DNA of 64,000 bases from Solilutibacter silvestris (GCF_002895945.1 NZ_NPZB01000002.1:1054001-1118000), one strand, 5' to 3'. Positions 27,868 through 36,392 are shown, numbered from the stretch's first letter. Numbers and translations: made by a program. The notes: generated by a model not told the origin, from the sequence alone.

Positions 27868-27894
27868 GAGCCTACATGGACGTATTCACGGCGT
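27868..27894 (-). repeat. Interspersed repeat, copy 2 (inverted)
   Basis: Read on the minus strand it starts ACGCCGTGAATACGTCCATG and ends with AGGCTC. It differs from copy 1 in the CCA/ACG triplet and one further base. It is flanked by a near-perfect GCCGC/GCGGC hairpin. Confidence 0.6.
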
Positions 27895-27997
27895 GTCGGC
27901 AATAGGGCCACCCAAGCGAGCGCACGCCGGGCGCGAGAAGGCAGGTTCCTCGCAGCATTCGAAAGGATTTGGGCAACACGCCAGCCAGCACGTGCGA

Positions 27998-28348
27998 TCA
28001 CCCCTTCGTTCCGAACCGTCCCAACGGCGCACCCGCCAGCAGATGCAGATGAATCTGGAACACCGTCTGCCCGGCGTCGCCATTGCAGTTCATCACGATG
28101 CGATATCCCGACTGGTCGAAGCCCTCGCGCTTCGCGTATGACGCCGCGGCGACCGCCAGCTTTCCGATGACTTCCGACGCATCAGCGGGAACATCGTTGA
28201 GCGTGGCGTAATCGCGCTTGGGCACGAACAGCACGTGCACCGGCGCCTGCGGCGCGATGTCGCGGAACGCGATCATGTCGTCGTCCTCATAGACGATATC
28301 GGCCGGGATTTCCCGCCGCATGATCTTGCTGAAAATGGTCTCGGACAT
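27998..28348 (-). CDS. HIT-family (HINT-like) nucleotide hydrolase with altered triad
   Basis: A 116-residue histidine-triad protein of HINT type: N-terminus ETIFSKIMRREIPADIVYED, and a C-terminal motif that reads Q-I-H-L-H-L-L rather than the usual H-x-H-x-H-x-x. The nucleophilic middle His and the third His remain; the first position is Gln. HINT enzymes hydrolyse AMP-linked phosphoramidates. The start lies three bases from the recR stop, so hit and recR are probably co-transcribed with ybaB and dnaX. Confidence 0.88.
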   Translation of the reverse strand: MSETIFSKIMRREIPADIVYEDDDMIAFRDIAPQAPVHVLFVPKRDYATLNDVPADASEVIGKLAVAAASYAKREGFDQSGYRIVMNCNGDAGQTVFQIHLHLLAGAPLGRFGTKG

Positions 28349-28351
28349 GCG

Positions 28352-28951
28352 CTACTCCGTGATTTCCGCGCGACTGCCGAAGGCATGCGCCAATGTGCCG
28401 CGATCGATGTATTCCAGTTCGCCACCCAACGGCAGACCATGCGCCAGGCGGCTCGGTCGAACCGCGTGCTTGCGTGCGATCTGCGCCAGATAGTGCGCAG
28501 TCGCATCGCCTTCCACCGTCGGATTGGTGGCGATGATGAGTTCCCGCACCTCGCCTTCGCCCAGGCGATCCGCGAGCTGGTCCAGCCCGAGCTCGCGCGG
28601 GCCGATGCCATCGAGCGGACTCAGCCGTCCCTGCAGCACGAAATACAGGCCGCGATACCCGGTCGCCTGCTCGATCGCCAGACGATCCGCTGGCGACTCG
28701 ATCGCGCACAACTGGTGGCCGTCGCGCGATGCGCTGGCACAGGTCGCGCACAGTTCGGTTTCGCTGAAATCGCGACAACGCTTGCAATGCCCGATGCGCT
28801 CCACCGCGGACGCCAAGGCCTCCGACAGGCGTTGACCGCCATCGCGATCGCGTTCCAGCACGTGGTAGGCCATGCGTTGCGCACTTTTCTGCCCCACCCC
28901 GGGCAGCACCCGCAGCGCGTCGATCAACTGTTCCAGCAATCCGCTACTCAA
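28352..28951 (-). CDS. recR: Recombination protein RecR
   Basis: Works with RecO in RecA loading. It has 199 residues. An N-terminal helix-hairpin-helix ([18 protein letters not shown]) precedes a four-cysteine zinc module ([16 protein letters not shown], near 56-71) and a Toprim domain with EGDATAHYL near 140. It follows ybaB by 21 bases in the usual dnaX-ybaB-recR order. Confidence 0.97.
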   Translation of the reverse strand: MSSGLLEQLIDALRVLPGVGQKSAQRMAYHVLERDRDGGQRLSEALASAVERIGHCKRCRDFSETELCATCASASRDGHQLCAIESPADRLAIEQATGYRGLYFVLQGRLSPLDGIGPRELGLDQLADRLGEGEVRELIIATNPTVEGDATAHYLAQIARKHAVRPSRLAHGLPLGGELEYIDRGTLAHAFGSRAEITE

Positions 28952-28972
28952 GGAATGATCAACCGATGCCGA

Positions 28973-29299
28973 TCAACCAAAACCCGGCAGGCTCATGCCC
29001 GGCGGCAGCGGCAGCCCCGTCGCGGCGGCGCTCATTTTCTCGCGCGTCACTTCGTTGGCCTTGTTCACCGCGTCGTTGACCGCAGCGGCGATCAGGTCTT
29101 CCGCCATTTCATGATCGGCCAGCGCCGAGGCATCGATGCGTACCTTGCGGCACTCCATCTTGCCGGTCATCGTCACGCTCACCAGTCCGCCACCGGCGTT
29201 GCCGACGACTTCGATCTGCGCCAGTTCGTCCTGGGCGCGCTGCATGCTTTCCTGCATCTTCTGCGCCTGTTGCATCAATTGGGCAAGATTGCCGCGCAT
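28973..29299 (-). CDS. ybaB: YbaB/EbfC nucleoid-associated protein
   Basis: A 108-residue DNA-binding protein with an N-terminal helical coil ([20 protein letters not shown]) and the conserved core [21 protein letters not shown]. The C-terminus is Gly/Pro/Leu rich, as in the family. It lies three bases after dnaX, the conserved partner position. Confidence 0.95.
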   Translation of the reverse strand: MRGNLAQLMQQAQKMQESMQRAQDELAQIEVVGNAGGGLVSVTMTGKMECRKVRIDASALADHEMAEDLIAAAVNDAVNKANEVTREKMSAAATGLPLPPGMSLPGFG

Positions 29300-29302
29300 C
29301 GT

Positions 29303-31066
29303 TCACTCCTGGTCTTCGTAAGGTCGAATGGAATCGGGCACCACGCGGGCACCGCGCGCCACCAGCTTCTGCACATCGGGATCGCCCATGAACGCGGCTT
29401 CCGCGGCCTGCTGGCGCGCATCGCGTTCACGACTTGCACGCTGGCGCAGCGAATCGGCCGGCGCATCCTGCACGATTTCGATCTGCACGCGTGGTACATA
29501 GCCCAGCACCGGCGCGAGCTGCTCGGCGAGCTGGCTCACCATCTGCGGACGATTGAGGTGATCGAGATTCGGCGGCAGGCCCAACACCAATTGGTCGCCG
29601 ACATGACGCAACAGCACCGCATGGGCCGCCATTTCGCGCACGGCACCACGCAGCGGCGCCTTCACCACGAAATCCGGCCAATCCTGCGCTTGCATGGTTG
29701 CGGTCGCGGGCGCTGCCGCCGCTTGCGCGGGTGGCGCAGTCTCGATGCTGGCCGTGCGTTGTGGCGGGGGAGATGCCGCTTCACGCACGGGTGCGGGCGT
29801 TGGCGCGCGCAGCGGTGGCGGCGATGGCAGTGTCGCCATTGATTCGCGCAAGGCCGCGCGCGCAGCCTCGGCGCCCGATGGCGAGGCCGCACGTGCCGAT
29901 GGCGCGGCAGATGGAGATAGTGCCGGCGCCGCTGCAGTTGTCGCGTTGTTCGCTGCGCCCGTCGCTGGCGCCTGTGCCTGCGCGCCCTGGTTCGGACGGA
30001 ACGCCAGCATGCGCAGCAGGGTCATCTCGAAACCGGCGCGCGGACTCGGCGCATAGGCAAGATCGCGACGCCCGTTCAACGCCATCTGGTACCACAGCTG
30101 CACCAGTTCGGGCCGCGTCGATCCCGCAAGCGTTTCGATGTCGACGCCATCGGCAGCCACTTCGGCGTTCGGCACCAGCTGCCGCACCTGCACGCGATGC
30201 AGCGCATCGGCCAGTGCATCCAGCACATGCGCCCAGTCCGGCGAAAACTCGGCCAATGCAGAAGTTTCCGTCATCACCCGTTCGCCATCGTTCGCCGACA
30301 AGGCATCCAGCAAGGCGCCAATCCGCGCGTGATCGACACTGCCGAGCATCGTCGCGACCGCGGCATCGCCGAGCTGGCCGCCGGTATAGGCGATCGCCTG
30401 GTCGAGCAGCGACAGCCCATCGCGCAGGCTGCCATCGGCGGCCTTGGTCAACTGCCGGATCGCGCCATCCTCGAACGTGATCTCTTCCGCAGCGAGGATC
30501 TTGCGCATCTGGCCATCGATCTGCTGCAGGTCGAGGCGCTTGAGGTTGAACTGCAGGCAACGCGACAAAACCGTCACCGGCAGCTTCTGCGGATCGGTGG
30601 TGGCGAGCAGGAACTTCACGTGTCCCGGCGGCTCCTCCAGCGTCTTCAACAAGGCATTGAAGGCCGATTTCGACAGCATGTGCACTTCGTCGATCAGGTA
30701 GACCTTCACCCGACCGCGCGACGGCATGTACTGCGCGTTGTCGATCAACTCGCGGACGTCATCGACGCCGGTGTTCGAGGCGGCGTCGATTTCCAGCAGG
30801 TCGATGTAGCGGCCGGAGTCGATATCGCGGCAGGTCGCGCATTCCCCGCACGGCTCGGCGGAACTGCCCTGCTCGCAGTTCAGCGACTTGGCGAAGATGC
30901 GCGCGATGGTGGTCTTGCCGACGCCGCGCGTTCCGGTGAACAGGAAGGCGTGATGGACGCGACCGGAATCCAGCGCGTTGGTGAGCGCGCGCACCACGTG
31001 TTCCTGGCCCACCAGTTCGGAAAACCGCTTGGGGCGCCATTTGCGTGCAAGGACGAGATAGCTCAT
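29303..31066 (-). CDS. dnaX: DNA polymerase III subunits gamma/tau (DnaX)
   Basis: Clamp-loader motor of 587 residues. The P-loop GTRGVGKTTIARIF is near 45, zinc cysteines CEQGSSAEPCGECATC are near 64-79, and the DEVHMLS box is near 130. Domains III-IV are followed by a Pro/Ala-rich linker (about 370-470) and a tau C-terminal domain. ATG 31066 gives the family start MSYLVLARKWRP. I see no run of five or more A on the coding strand and no classic slippery heptamer, so the E. coli type frameshift to gamma is not evident. Confidence 0.95.
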   Translation of the reverse strand: MSYLVLARKWRPKRFSELVGQEHVVRALTNALDSGRVHHAFLFTGTRGVGKTTIARIFAKSLNCEQGSSAEPCGECATCRDIDSGRYIDLLEIDAASNTGVDDVRELIDNAQYMPSRGRVKVYLIDEVHMLSKSAFNALLKTLEEPPGHVKFLLATTDPQKLPVTVLSRCLQFNLKRLDLQQIDGQMRKILAAEEITFEDGAIRQLTKAADGSLRDGLSLLDQAIAYTGGQLGDAAVATMLGSVDHARIGALLDALSANDGERVMTETSALAEFSPDWAHVLDALADALHRVQVRQLVPNAEVAADGVDIETLAGSTRPELVQLWYQMALNGRRDLAYAPSPRAGFEMTLLRMLAFRPNQGAQAQAPATGAANNATTAAAPALSPSAAPSARAASPSGAEAARAALRESMATLPSPPPLRAPTPAPVREAASPPPQRTASIETAPPAQAAAAPATATMQAQDWPDFVVKAPLRGAVREMAAHAVLLRHVGDQLVLGLPPNLDHLNRPQMVSQLAEQLAPVLGYVPRVQIEIVQDAPADSLRQRASRERDARQQAAEAAFMGDPDVQKLVARGARVVPDSIRPYEDQE

Positions 31067-31120
31067 CCGCTGATTTTGCCACGAGCCGGGTCGCTTGCCG
31101 TGATCGGATGGCCCGGCGTT

Positions 31121-31149
31121 TTGCCTGCCCCGCCCCTGACGGGTACAAT
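31121..31149 (+). promoter_or_regulatory. Sigma-70 promoter of tRNA-Ser(GGA)
   Basis: TTGCCT at 31121-31126 and TACAAT at 31144-31149 with a 17-base spacer. The predicted start near 31156 is seven bases before the tRNA 5' end. It lies inside the leader of the oppositely oriented dnaX gene. Confidence 0.8.
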
Positions 31150-31162
31150 GCCCGGCTCGCAC

Positions 31163-31255
31163 GGAGAGGTGTCCGAGTGGTTGAAGGAGCACGCCTGGAA
31201 AGTGTGTAAGCGTCTAAACCGCGCTTCGGGGGTTCGAATCCCCCTCTCTCCGCCA
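31163..31255 (+). tRNA. tRNA-Ser(GGA)
   Basis: A class II tRNA of 93 bases with GGAGAGG/CCTCTCC acceptor stem, long variable arm, T-loop GGTTCGAATCC, encoded CCA, and anticodon GGA in the loop CTGGAAAG. Very close to E. coli tRNA-Ser(GGA). Confidence 0.97.
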
Positions 31256-31263
31256 GATACGCC

Positions 31264-31285
31264 AAGGCCCCCGCAAGGGGGCTTT
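31264..31285 (+). terminator. Intrinsic terminator of tRNA-Ser(GGA)
   Basis: GCCCCC pairs with GGGGGC around a GCAA loop, extended by A-T pairs and ending in a short T-run. It sits nine bases after the tRNA CCA. Confidence 0.75.
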
Positions 31286-31353
31286 CGCGTATGGGGGCGA
31301 TCTGTAGCAAAATCGCCACATTCGCCTGCAACGGCCCACGAGACACGCCCCAC

Positions 31354-31980
31354 ATGTTCTCCCTCCAGACGATCTTCGGTTCCGGCAAACAGTTCTTCGA
31401 TTTGCTGGACGAAGCGGCCGATGCCGCGCACGAGAGCACCAAGGCGCTGTACCAGCTGCTGAAGAACCCGGTGGGCAACCCTGCGCTGGATGCCTTCAAG
31501 CTGGCTCGCCAGCGTGAGCGCGTCGCCTCGGACAAGATCAACCACGCGCTGGTGGACAGCTTCATCACCCCGATCGAGCGCGAGGACATCGAGTCCCTGA
31601 GTTCGGCGCTGTACAAGATCCCCAAGCAGGTCGAGCGTTTCGCCGATCGCTACGCGCTGGCCCAGCACCGGCTGGACGGGATCGATTTCGCTCCGCGCGC
31701 CGCCATGCTGGAACAGGCCGCCGGCGTCGTGGTGCAGATGGTGCGCGGGTTGCACCACATGGACCTCGAGGAAATGAGCAAGCTCAACGAGCGCCTGCGC
31801 GCGCTTGAAGCCGAAGCCGATCGCCTGATCCTCGAACTCCACCGCGACATCTATTCCGGCCGCCTCGACGCCAGCGAAATGTTCCTGCTCAAGGAATTCT
31901 TCGAAATCCTCGAGAAGGCGATCGACCGCTGCCGCGAAGCCGGCGTGGTCGCATACCAGATCGTGCTGAAGAACTCCTGA
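31354..31980 (+). CDS. DUF47 PhoU-like accessory protein of the Pit transporter
   Basis: A 208-residue all-helical protein of the DUF47 family, with the typical EREDIESLSSALYKIPKQVERF segment split between charged helices. DUF47 proteins accompany Pit phosphate transporters and are thought to modulate them. ATG 31354 fits the family N-terminus. pit follows ten bases downstream. No PHO box is visible in the upstream 90 bases, suggesting constitutive low-affinity uptake. Confidence 0.9.
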   Translation: MFSLQTIFGSGKQFFDLLDEAADAAHESTKALYQLLKNPVGNPALDAFKLARQRERVASDKINHALVDSFITPIEREDIESLSSALYKIPKQVERFADRYALAQHRLDGIDFAPRAAMLEQAAGVVVQMVRGLHHMDLEEMSKLNERLRALEAEADRLILELHRDIYSGRLDASEMFLLKEFFEILEKAIDRCREAGVVAYQIVLKNS

Positions 31981-31990
31981 GGCAACCACG

Positions 31991-33115
31991 ATGCTGGCCT
32001 TGTTGCTGCTGGTGATCTTCGCCGCGTTGGTGTTCGAATTCATCAACGGTTTCCACGACACCGCCAATTCCATCGCGACGGTGGTCGCGACCAAGGTGCT
32101 GACGCCGGGCAAGGCGGTGATGCTCGCCGCCGCGATGAATCTGGTCGGCGCGTTCTTCGGCACTGCGGTCGCCAAGACGATCTCGTCCGGCCTGATCGAC
32201 ACCCATGTCGCCCAGGTTACGTCGCAAGTCATTCTCTGCGCGCTGCTCGGCGGCATCAGCTGGAACCTGATCACCTGGTGGCTCGGCCTGCCGTCATCGT
32301 CGTCACACACGCTGATTGGCGGCCTCTGCGGCGCGGTGCTGGCGTCATCACACGGCAACTGGCATGCGTTGATGTGGTCGCACGCCGGCGATGGCGGCTG
32401 GACCACCAACAAGGGCATATTGTGGAAGGTGCTACTGCCGATGGTGTCGTCGCCGATCGCGGGCTTCGTGCTCGGCGTGCTGATCCTCGCCCTCCTCTAC
32501 GCGATCATCGCCGCACTGCATCGCGCTGGCGGCCCATTCGCGCGCTTCGCGCGACCGCGCTGGGTCAATGCCTTCTTCGGCAAGGCACAGCTCGTTTCCG
32601 CGGCCTACATGGGTTTTGCACACGGCAGCAATGACGCGCAGAAGACCATGGGCATCATCGCGCTGGCGCTGTTCGGTGCGCAGGCCGCGGGCACGCTCGA
32701 TGCCCTGCCGCAATGGCTGTCGTTCCTGCATCCGTCGAGCAGCGACAATTCGCACATCGACAGCTGGATCATCGCGACCTGCGCACTGATCATGGCCGCC
32801 GGCACCGCAACCGGTGGTTGGCGCATCATCAAGACGCTCGGCCACAAGATGGTGAAGTTGCAGCCGATCGACGGCTTCGCCGCCGAAACCGCCTCGGCCA
32901 CCATCCTGCTCACCGCCGCGCATTTCGGCATGCCGGTGTCGACCACGCACAGCATCTCCACTGCAATCATGGGCGTGGGCTTCGGCAAGAATCCACGCGC
33001 GCTCAAACTCACCGTGATCGAACGCATCGTCTGGGCGTGGATCCTCACTATTCCGGCGGCTGGTGGCATGTCGTGGCTGATGTTCCGCATCGCCGAAGGG
33101 CTTGGCTGGGCCTGA
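31991..33115 (+). CDS. pit: Low-affinity inorganic phosphate transporter Pit
   Basis: A 374-residue membrane protein with about ten transmembrane segments in two halves. The half-repeat signatures are FINGFHDTANSIATVVATKV near residue 17 and GFAHGSNDAQKTMG near 212; a further conserved segment is AETASATILL near 298 with TTHSISTAIMG. It moves phosphate with protons or as a metal complex. It forms an operon with the DUF47 gene. Confidence 0.94.
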   Translation: MLALLLLVIFAALVFEFINGFHDTANSIATVVATKVLTPGKAVMLAAAMNLVGAFFGTAVAKTISSGLIDTHVAQVTSQVILCALLGGISWNLITWWLGLPSSSSHTLIGGLCGAVLASSHGNWHALMWSHAGDGGWTTNKGILWKVLLPMVSSPIAGFVLGVLILALLYAIIAALHRAGGPFARFARPRWVNAFFGKAQLVSAAYMGFAHGSNDAQKTMGIIALALFGAQAAGTLDALPQWLSFLHPSSSDNSHIDSWIIATCALIMAAGTATGGWRIIKTLGHKMVKLQPIDGFAAETASATILLTAAHFGMPVSTTHSISTAIMGVGFGKNPRALKLTVIERIVWAWILTIPAAGGMSWLMFRIAEGLGWA

Positions 33116-33129
33116 CGATCTGCTAAACT
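33102..33129 (+). promoter_or_regulatory. Promoter of the SRP RNA gene
   Basis: TTGGCT at 33102-33107 and TAAACT at 33124-33129, spacer 16. It overlaps the last codons of pit. The predicted start (about 33136) leaves a leader of some 30 bases before the pairing 5' end of the SRP RNA, suggesting processing. Confidence 0.6.
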
Positions 33130-33165
33130 GCGCGGCTGCGGAGTTCGCACCCCGCATATTTCCAT

Positions 33166-33276
33166 GGTGGCCCCGTCGGCCCCTCGCGACGCTAGTTCGA
33201 AAATCCCGCCAGGGCCGGAAGGCAGCAACGGTATTGAATGACGCGTGCGCCGAGGATCGTTGGCGGGGCCGCCACC
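33166..33276 (+). ncRNA. ffs: Signal recognition particle RNA (4.5S type)
   Basis: About 111 bases. The 5' GGTGGCCCCG pairs with the 3' CGGGGCCGCCACC. The conserved apical part GGGCCGGAAGGCAGCAACGG contains the GGAA tetraloop and the Ffh-binding asymmetric loop, and GACGCGTGCGCC matches E. coli 4.5S. The RNA binds Ffh to target membrane proteins. Its 3' end abuts the stop codon of the opposite-strand MBL gene. Confidence 0.93.
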
Positions 33277-34017
33277 TTATTTGGGCGATGGCAACGCGAT
33301 CACTTCGCCCGGTTCGGCGACGCGCGCACCCTGCTCGCGCATGATCCGCGCCTCTGCCGGCGAACCATAGTGATAGAGCACGCAGCGCGCCCGCGTTGCC
33401 GCGTCGTATTCGCGCAGGAAATCATCGAAGCCGGTATGCGAGGGATTGCCGGCCAATCCGCAATCGTGGGCGATCACCTCGCCACGATCCGCCACCACCC
33501 TCAACACTTCGGGAATCGGCCGGGTATCGCCGGTCCACACCACGCTGCCCGGCAGACGCAATCCGTAGGCCGACTTCGGCCAGTGATGGCGCACCGCGAA
33601 TGTTTCTAGATGCAACTCGTCGTGCCAGAAGCGTTCGCCGACCGGAACCAGTCGGAACGCTTCCCAGAAATTGACGCCGCCCTCGGCCAATGCATTCGGG
33701 TAATCGCCGACGCGCTGATGCAGCAGCGGCACCACGCTGGCCGGGCAATACACCCGCACGCCGCCGCGCAATGCCTCATCGAACCATGCACCGACGAACA
33801 ATCGCTCGAAGCCGCCGACGTGATCGAGATGGGTATGGGTGATGAAGAGCGACTTCGGATACTCGCCATATGTCGCGAGGTAATGGTCGAGACCTTCGGC
33901 ACCGCAGTCGATGGTCAGCCACGGCTTGCCATCGCGCTCGATGGTCGCCATCGCCGAACCAAGTTGGCCCGCCGCCGACGCGTTGCCGACACCGTGGAAA
34001 CGCAGTGACCAGCTCAT
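33277..34017 (-). CDS. MBL-fold metallo-hydrolase
   Basis: A 246-residue metallo-beta-lactamase fold protein. The metal motif THTHLDHVGG is near residue 60; later ligands appear in FAVRHHWPKSAYG near 140, in TGDTRPIP near 162 and in the C-terminal LYHYGS. It resembles the RNase Z-like hydrolases; the substrate is unknown. Its ATG overlaps the kdkA stop by four bases (34014-34017), so the two are co-expressed. Confidence 0.85.
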   Translation of the reverse strand: MSWSLRFHGVGNASAAGQLGSAMATIERDGKPWLTIDCGAEGLDHYLATYGEYPKSLFITHTHLDHVGGFERLFVGAWFDEALRGGVRVYCPASVVPLLHQRVGDYPNALAEGGVNFWEAFRLVPVGERFWHDELHLETFAVRHHWPKSAYGLRLPGSVVWTGDTRPIPEVLRVVADRGEVIAHDCGLAGNPSHTGFDDFLREYDAATRARCVLYHYGSPAEARIMREQGARVAEPGEVIALPSPK

Positions 34018-34748
34018 GCAATGTCTCCGTGTGTGCGGTAACCCGCGCGCAACGCCGCGATCACGCGCTGCAGGTAGGCCTGCGATTGTCCGCCACCAAC
34101 CTTGCGAATCGAACGTTCCAGCCGCGCCAGGTTGGCTTCGGCCTTGCGTCGATCAAGCGTCGCATGCAGGTGGCTCTTGTCGAAATCGATCAGCCACGGC
34201 TTGTCGTTGCCATCGAACAGGATGTTGTGGGCGTTGAGATCGCCATGTTCGAGGCCGGCGGCATGGAAGCGCGCGATCATCGCACCCGCCGCGTGCCAAC
34301 CCGGTTCGTCACCCATGCCGGCAACGATCGTGGACGCCAGCGTGCGCGCATCGGCGATCTTCGCCACGATGATCGCCGCGCGATACCACGCCCCTGCGCG
34401 CCAGTAGGCCGCCGCGATCGGCGCCGGTGCCGGCAGACCGCGCGACTGCAATGCTTCCAGCAGGCGAAATTCGGCGACACTGCGCACCCGCGCCTCGCCG
34501 CCCCACAGATAACGATCGCGGCTCAATTTCGCCATCGCACCGCCGCGGCGGTAATGCCGCAACACGCCATCGCCGAACGGCCCATGCACGAACCACGCGC
34601 TGCCGCGTCCGCCCGATTGCACCGGCGTCGCCGAAAGTTGCGGAGATGCGGGATCGAACCACCATGCCTGTGGCTGTGGCATGGCGGTCGCGCCCAGCAT
34701 CGCCGGAGCGTCACTTGAAGCCGTGGTAATTTGATGCGCCATCGCCAT
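34014..34748 (-). CDS. kdkA: 3-deoxy-D-manno-octulosonic acid kinase
   Basis: Phosphorylates Kdo in the LPS inner core, as in Xanthomonas and Haemophilus. It has 244 residues of the KdkA kinase-like family with catalytic loop LEHGDLNAHNILFD near 170 and metal site LIDFDKS near 192. The start codon is only 20 bases from the start of the divergent GT9 gene, which is also LPS-related. An inner ATG at residue 17 or 23 is possible, since the first 25 residues are not conserved-looking. Confidence 0.87.
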   Translation of the reverse strand: MAMAHQITTASSDAPAMLGATAMPQPQAWWFDPASPQLSATPVQSGGRGSAWFVHGPFGDGVLRHYRRGGAMAKLSRDRYLWGGEARVRSVAEFRLLEALQSRGLPAPAPIAAAYWRAGAWYRAAIIVAKIADARTLASTIVAGMGDEPGWHAAGAMIARFHAAGLEHGDLNAHNILFDGNDKPWLIDFDKSHLHATLDRRKAEANLARLERSIRKVGGGQSQAYLQRVIAALRAGYRTHGDIA

Positions 34749-34768
34749 GCCGCGAGTCTAGCAACGTC

Positions 34769-35845
34769 GTGCGTCCATCATCGCCGCCCCGCCACCTCTG
34801 CCTGCTGCGCCTGTCTGCCCTGGGCGATGTCACCCACGTCGTGCCGCTGGTGCGCACCTTGCGCCAGGCGTGGCCGGACATCGCGCTGACCTGGATCATC
34901 GGCAAGGGCGAACACAAACTGCTGGCCGGACTCGAAGGCGTGGAGTTCGTCGAATACGACAAGTCCAGTGGTTTTGCCGGCATGCGCACACTCGGACGCA
35001 AACTGCGACAACTGCACCCTGGCGGCTTCGACACATTGCTTCAGATGCAGGTCGCCGCCCGCTCCAATCTCCTGTCGGCCTTCGTGCCGGCGAAGCTGCG
35101 CGTCGGCTACGACCGTTCGCGCTCCAAGGACCTGCACGGACTGTTCATCAACGCGCGCATCGCCGATCGTCCCGGCATCCATGTCCTCGATGCCATCGGC
35201 AGTTTCTGCGAACCGCTGGGATTGCAGCAGACCGAAGTAGTGTGGGATCTACCGGTTCCAGCGGAAGCGCACGAATGGGCGCGCGCGCAATGGGACGACG
35301 ACGGCCGCCGCGTGCTGATGATCTCGCCATGCTCCAGCCATGTGGTGCGCAACTGGCGCAATGATCGCTACGCCGCAGTGGCCGATCACGCCGTCGAACG
35401 CGGCTGGAAGGTGGTGCTATGCGGTGGCCGCAGCGAACTCGAACGCACCACCGGCGACGCCATCCTTGCGGCGATGAAACATCCGGCGCTCGACCTGATC
35501 GGCAAGGACACGCTGAAACAGCTACCCGCCCTGCTCGCTCGCGCCGACCTGGTGATGACGCCCGACTCGGGTCCGATGCATATCGCCAACGCGATGGGCG
35601 CCAAGGTGCTGGGCCTGCATGCGGCCAGCAATCCGGCGCGCAGCGGCCCGTATTCCGACCGTCGCTATTGCGTCGATCGCTACGATGACGCCGCCCGCAA
35701 ATTTCTCGGCAAGCCGGCGGCCGAACTCAAATGGGGCACCAAGATCGAACGCGAAGGCGTGATGGACCTGGTGACCGTGGACGATGCGATCGCGGCGTTC
35801 GAACGCTATGTCAGCGATCAGGCAGCGCCGGAACCGCTGCCGTAA
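34769..35845 (+). CDS. LPS heptosyltransferase-like glycosyltransferase, family 9
   Basis: A 358-residue GT9 enzyme, likely adding heptose to the LPS core. N-terminal RLSALGDVTHVVPLVRTLRQ is the heptosyltransferase signature; the C-terminal nucleotide-sugar site is TPDSGPMHIANAMGAKVLGLH near 255-275. It starts with GTG. Exact acceptor (heptosyltransferase I-like or other) is not resolved. It is divergent from kdkA, and the 3' end overlaps the convergent DUF6165 gene by 28 bases. Confidence 0.85.
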   Translation: MRPSSPPRHLCLLRLSALGDVTHVVPLVRTLRQAWPDIALTWIIGKGEHKLLAGLEGVEFVEYDKSSGFAGMRTLGRKLRQLHPGGFDTLLQMQVAARSNLLSAFVPAKLRVGYDRSRSKDLHGLFINARIADRPGIHVLDAIGSFCEPLGLQQTEVVWDLPVPAEAHEWARAQWDDDGRRVLMISPCSSHVVRNWRNDRYAAVADHAVERGWKVVLCGGRSELERTTGDAILAAMKHPALDLIGKDTLKQLPALLARADLVMTPDSGPMHIANAMGAKVLGLHAASNPARSGPYSDRRYCVDRYDDAARKFLGKPAAELKWGTKIEREGVMDLVTVDDAIAAFERYVSDQAAPEPLP

Positions 35846-36228
35846 TCCTGATACGACTTCTCCTCGACATAGGTCGAGCCCAGCGCCAGGTTGATGTCCT
35901 TCTTGATCTTCGCGCGGGTGTCGTTCTCGAAATACACGCTGCGCGCCAGCTTGATGAACTCGGCGTCGAAGGCCTGCGCCTTCTCCTTCAGGCGGATATC
36001 GTCCTCGATCACCCACAGGCGCTCGTTGACGGCCTTGAGTTCGGCGCGCAACACCGCGATGTCCTGCGCCGAGGCCGGATGTGCCGCCCAGGTGCGCTCG
36101 GCAGCCACAAGCTCGTTGCGGACATTGGCCAGCTTGGCCGGATCGCTCATGCGCTCGGACTTGATCTGCAGGATCGCGATCTTGTCGAGCAATTCGCCAT
36201 AGGACACGGGGACGAGCAATTCAGACAT
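35818..36228 (-). CDS. Small conserved protein, DUF6165-like
   Basis: A 136-residue charged helical protein (VPVSYGELLDKIAILQIKSERM ... NERLWVIEDDIRLKEKAQAFDAEF) without signal peptide or membrane segment. I place it in the DUF6165 group by memory of that N-terminus, with moderate certainty. Function unknown; neighbours suggest a cell-surface polysaccharide link. ATG 36228 has GGAG six bases upstream; the ATG one codon earlier is an alternative. Confidence 0.75.
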   Translation of the reverse strand: MSELLVPVSYGELLDKIAILQIKSERMSDPAKLANVRNELVAAERTWAAHPASAQDIAVLRAELKAVNERLWVIEDDIRLKEKAQAFDAEFIKLARSVYFENDTRAKIKKDINLALGSTYVEEKSYQDYGSGSGAA

Positions 36229-36244
36229 CATTGGCTCCGGCAGG

Positions 36245-36273
36245 TTGCCGCAAGTGCGAGGGAGCCGTATCAT
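36245..36273 (+). promoter_or_regulatory. Promoter of tRNA-Ser(CGA)
   Basis: TTGCCG at 36245-36250 and TATCAT at 36268-36273, spacer 17 bases. The expected start lies about 15-17 bases before the tRNA 5' end. It starts 17 bases upstream of the DUF6165 start, facing away from it. Confidence 0.7.
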
Positions 36274-36296
36274 AACCGGCTCGCTGCACCCAATTC

Positions 36297-36387
<91 letters not shown>

Positions 36388-36392
36388 ATAAC

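Larger units (their letters stand above)
27587..27997. other. 411-base gap with an inverted pair of repeats, no gene
   Basis: Lies between two convergent genes. No open frame here has a ribosome site, domain or family look. It holds one copy of a 27-base element at 27645-27671 and a diverged inverted copy at 27868-27894, each followed by a short hairpin-prone stretch (for example GCCGCCGCATCCATGCGGCGG on the minus strand next to the second copy). Confidence 0.7.

Noticed and set aside
27650-28141. Possible small plus-strand gene in the repeat-bearing gap
   Set aside because: Its codons run into the hit gene in antisense and it spans both inverted repeats; no ribosome site or homology.
28235-29842. 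A long plus-strand frame across hit, recR, ybaB and part of dnaX
   Set aside because: Passes through four convincing opposite-strand genes and has shadow composition.
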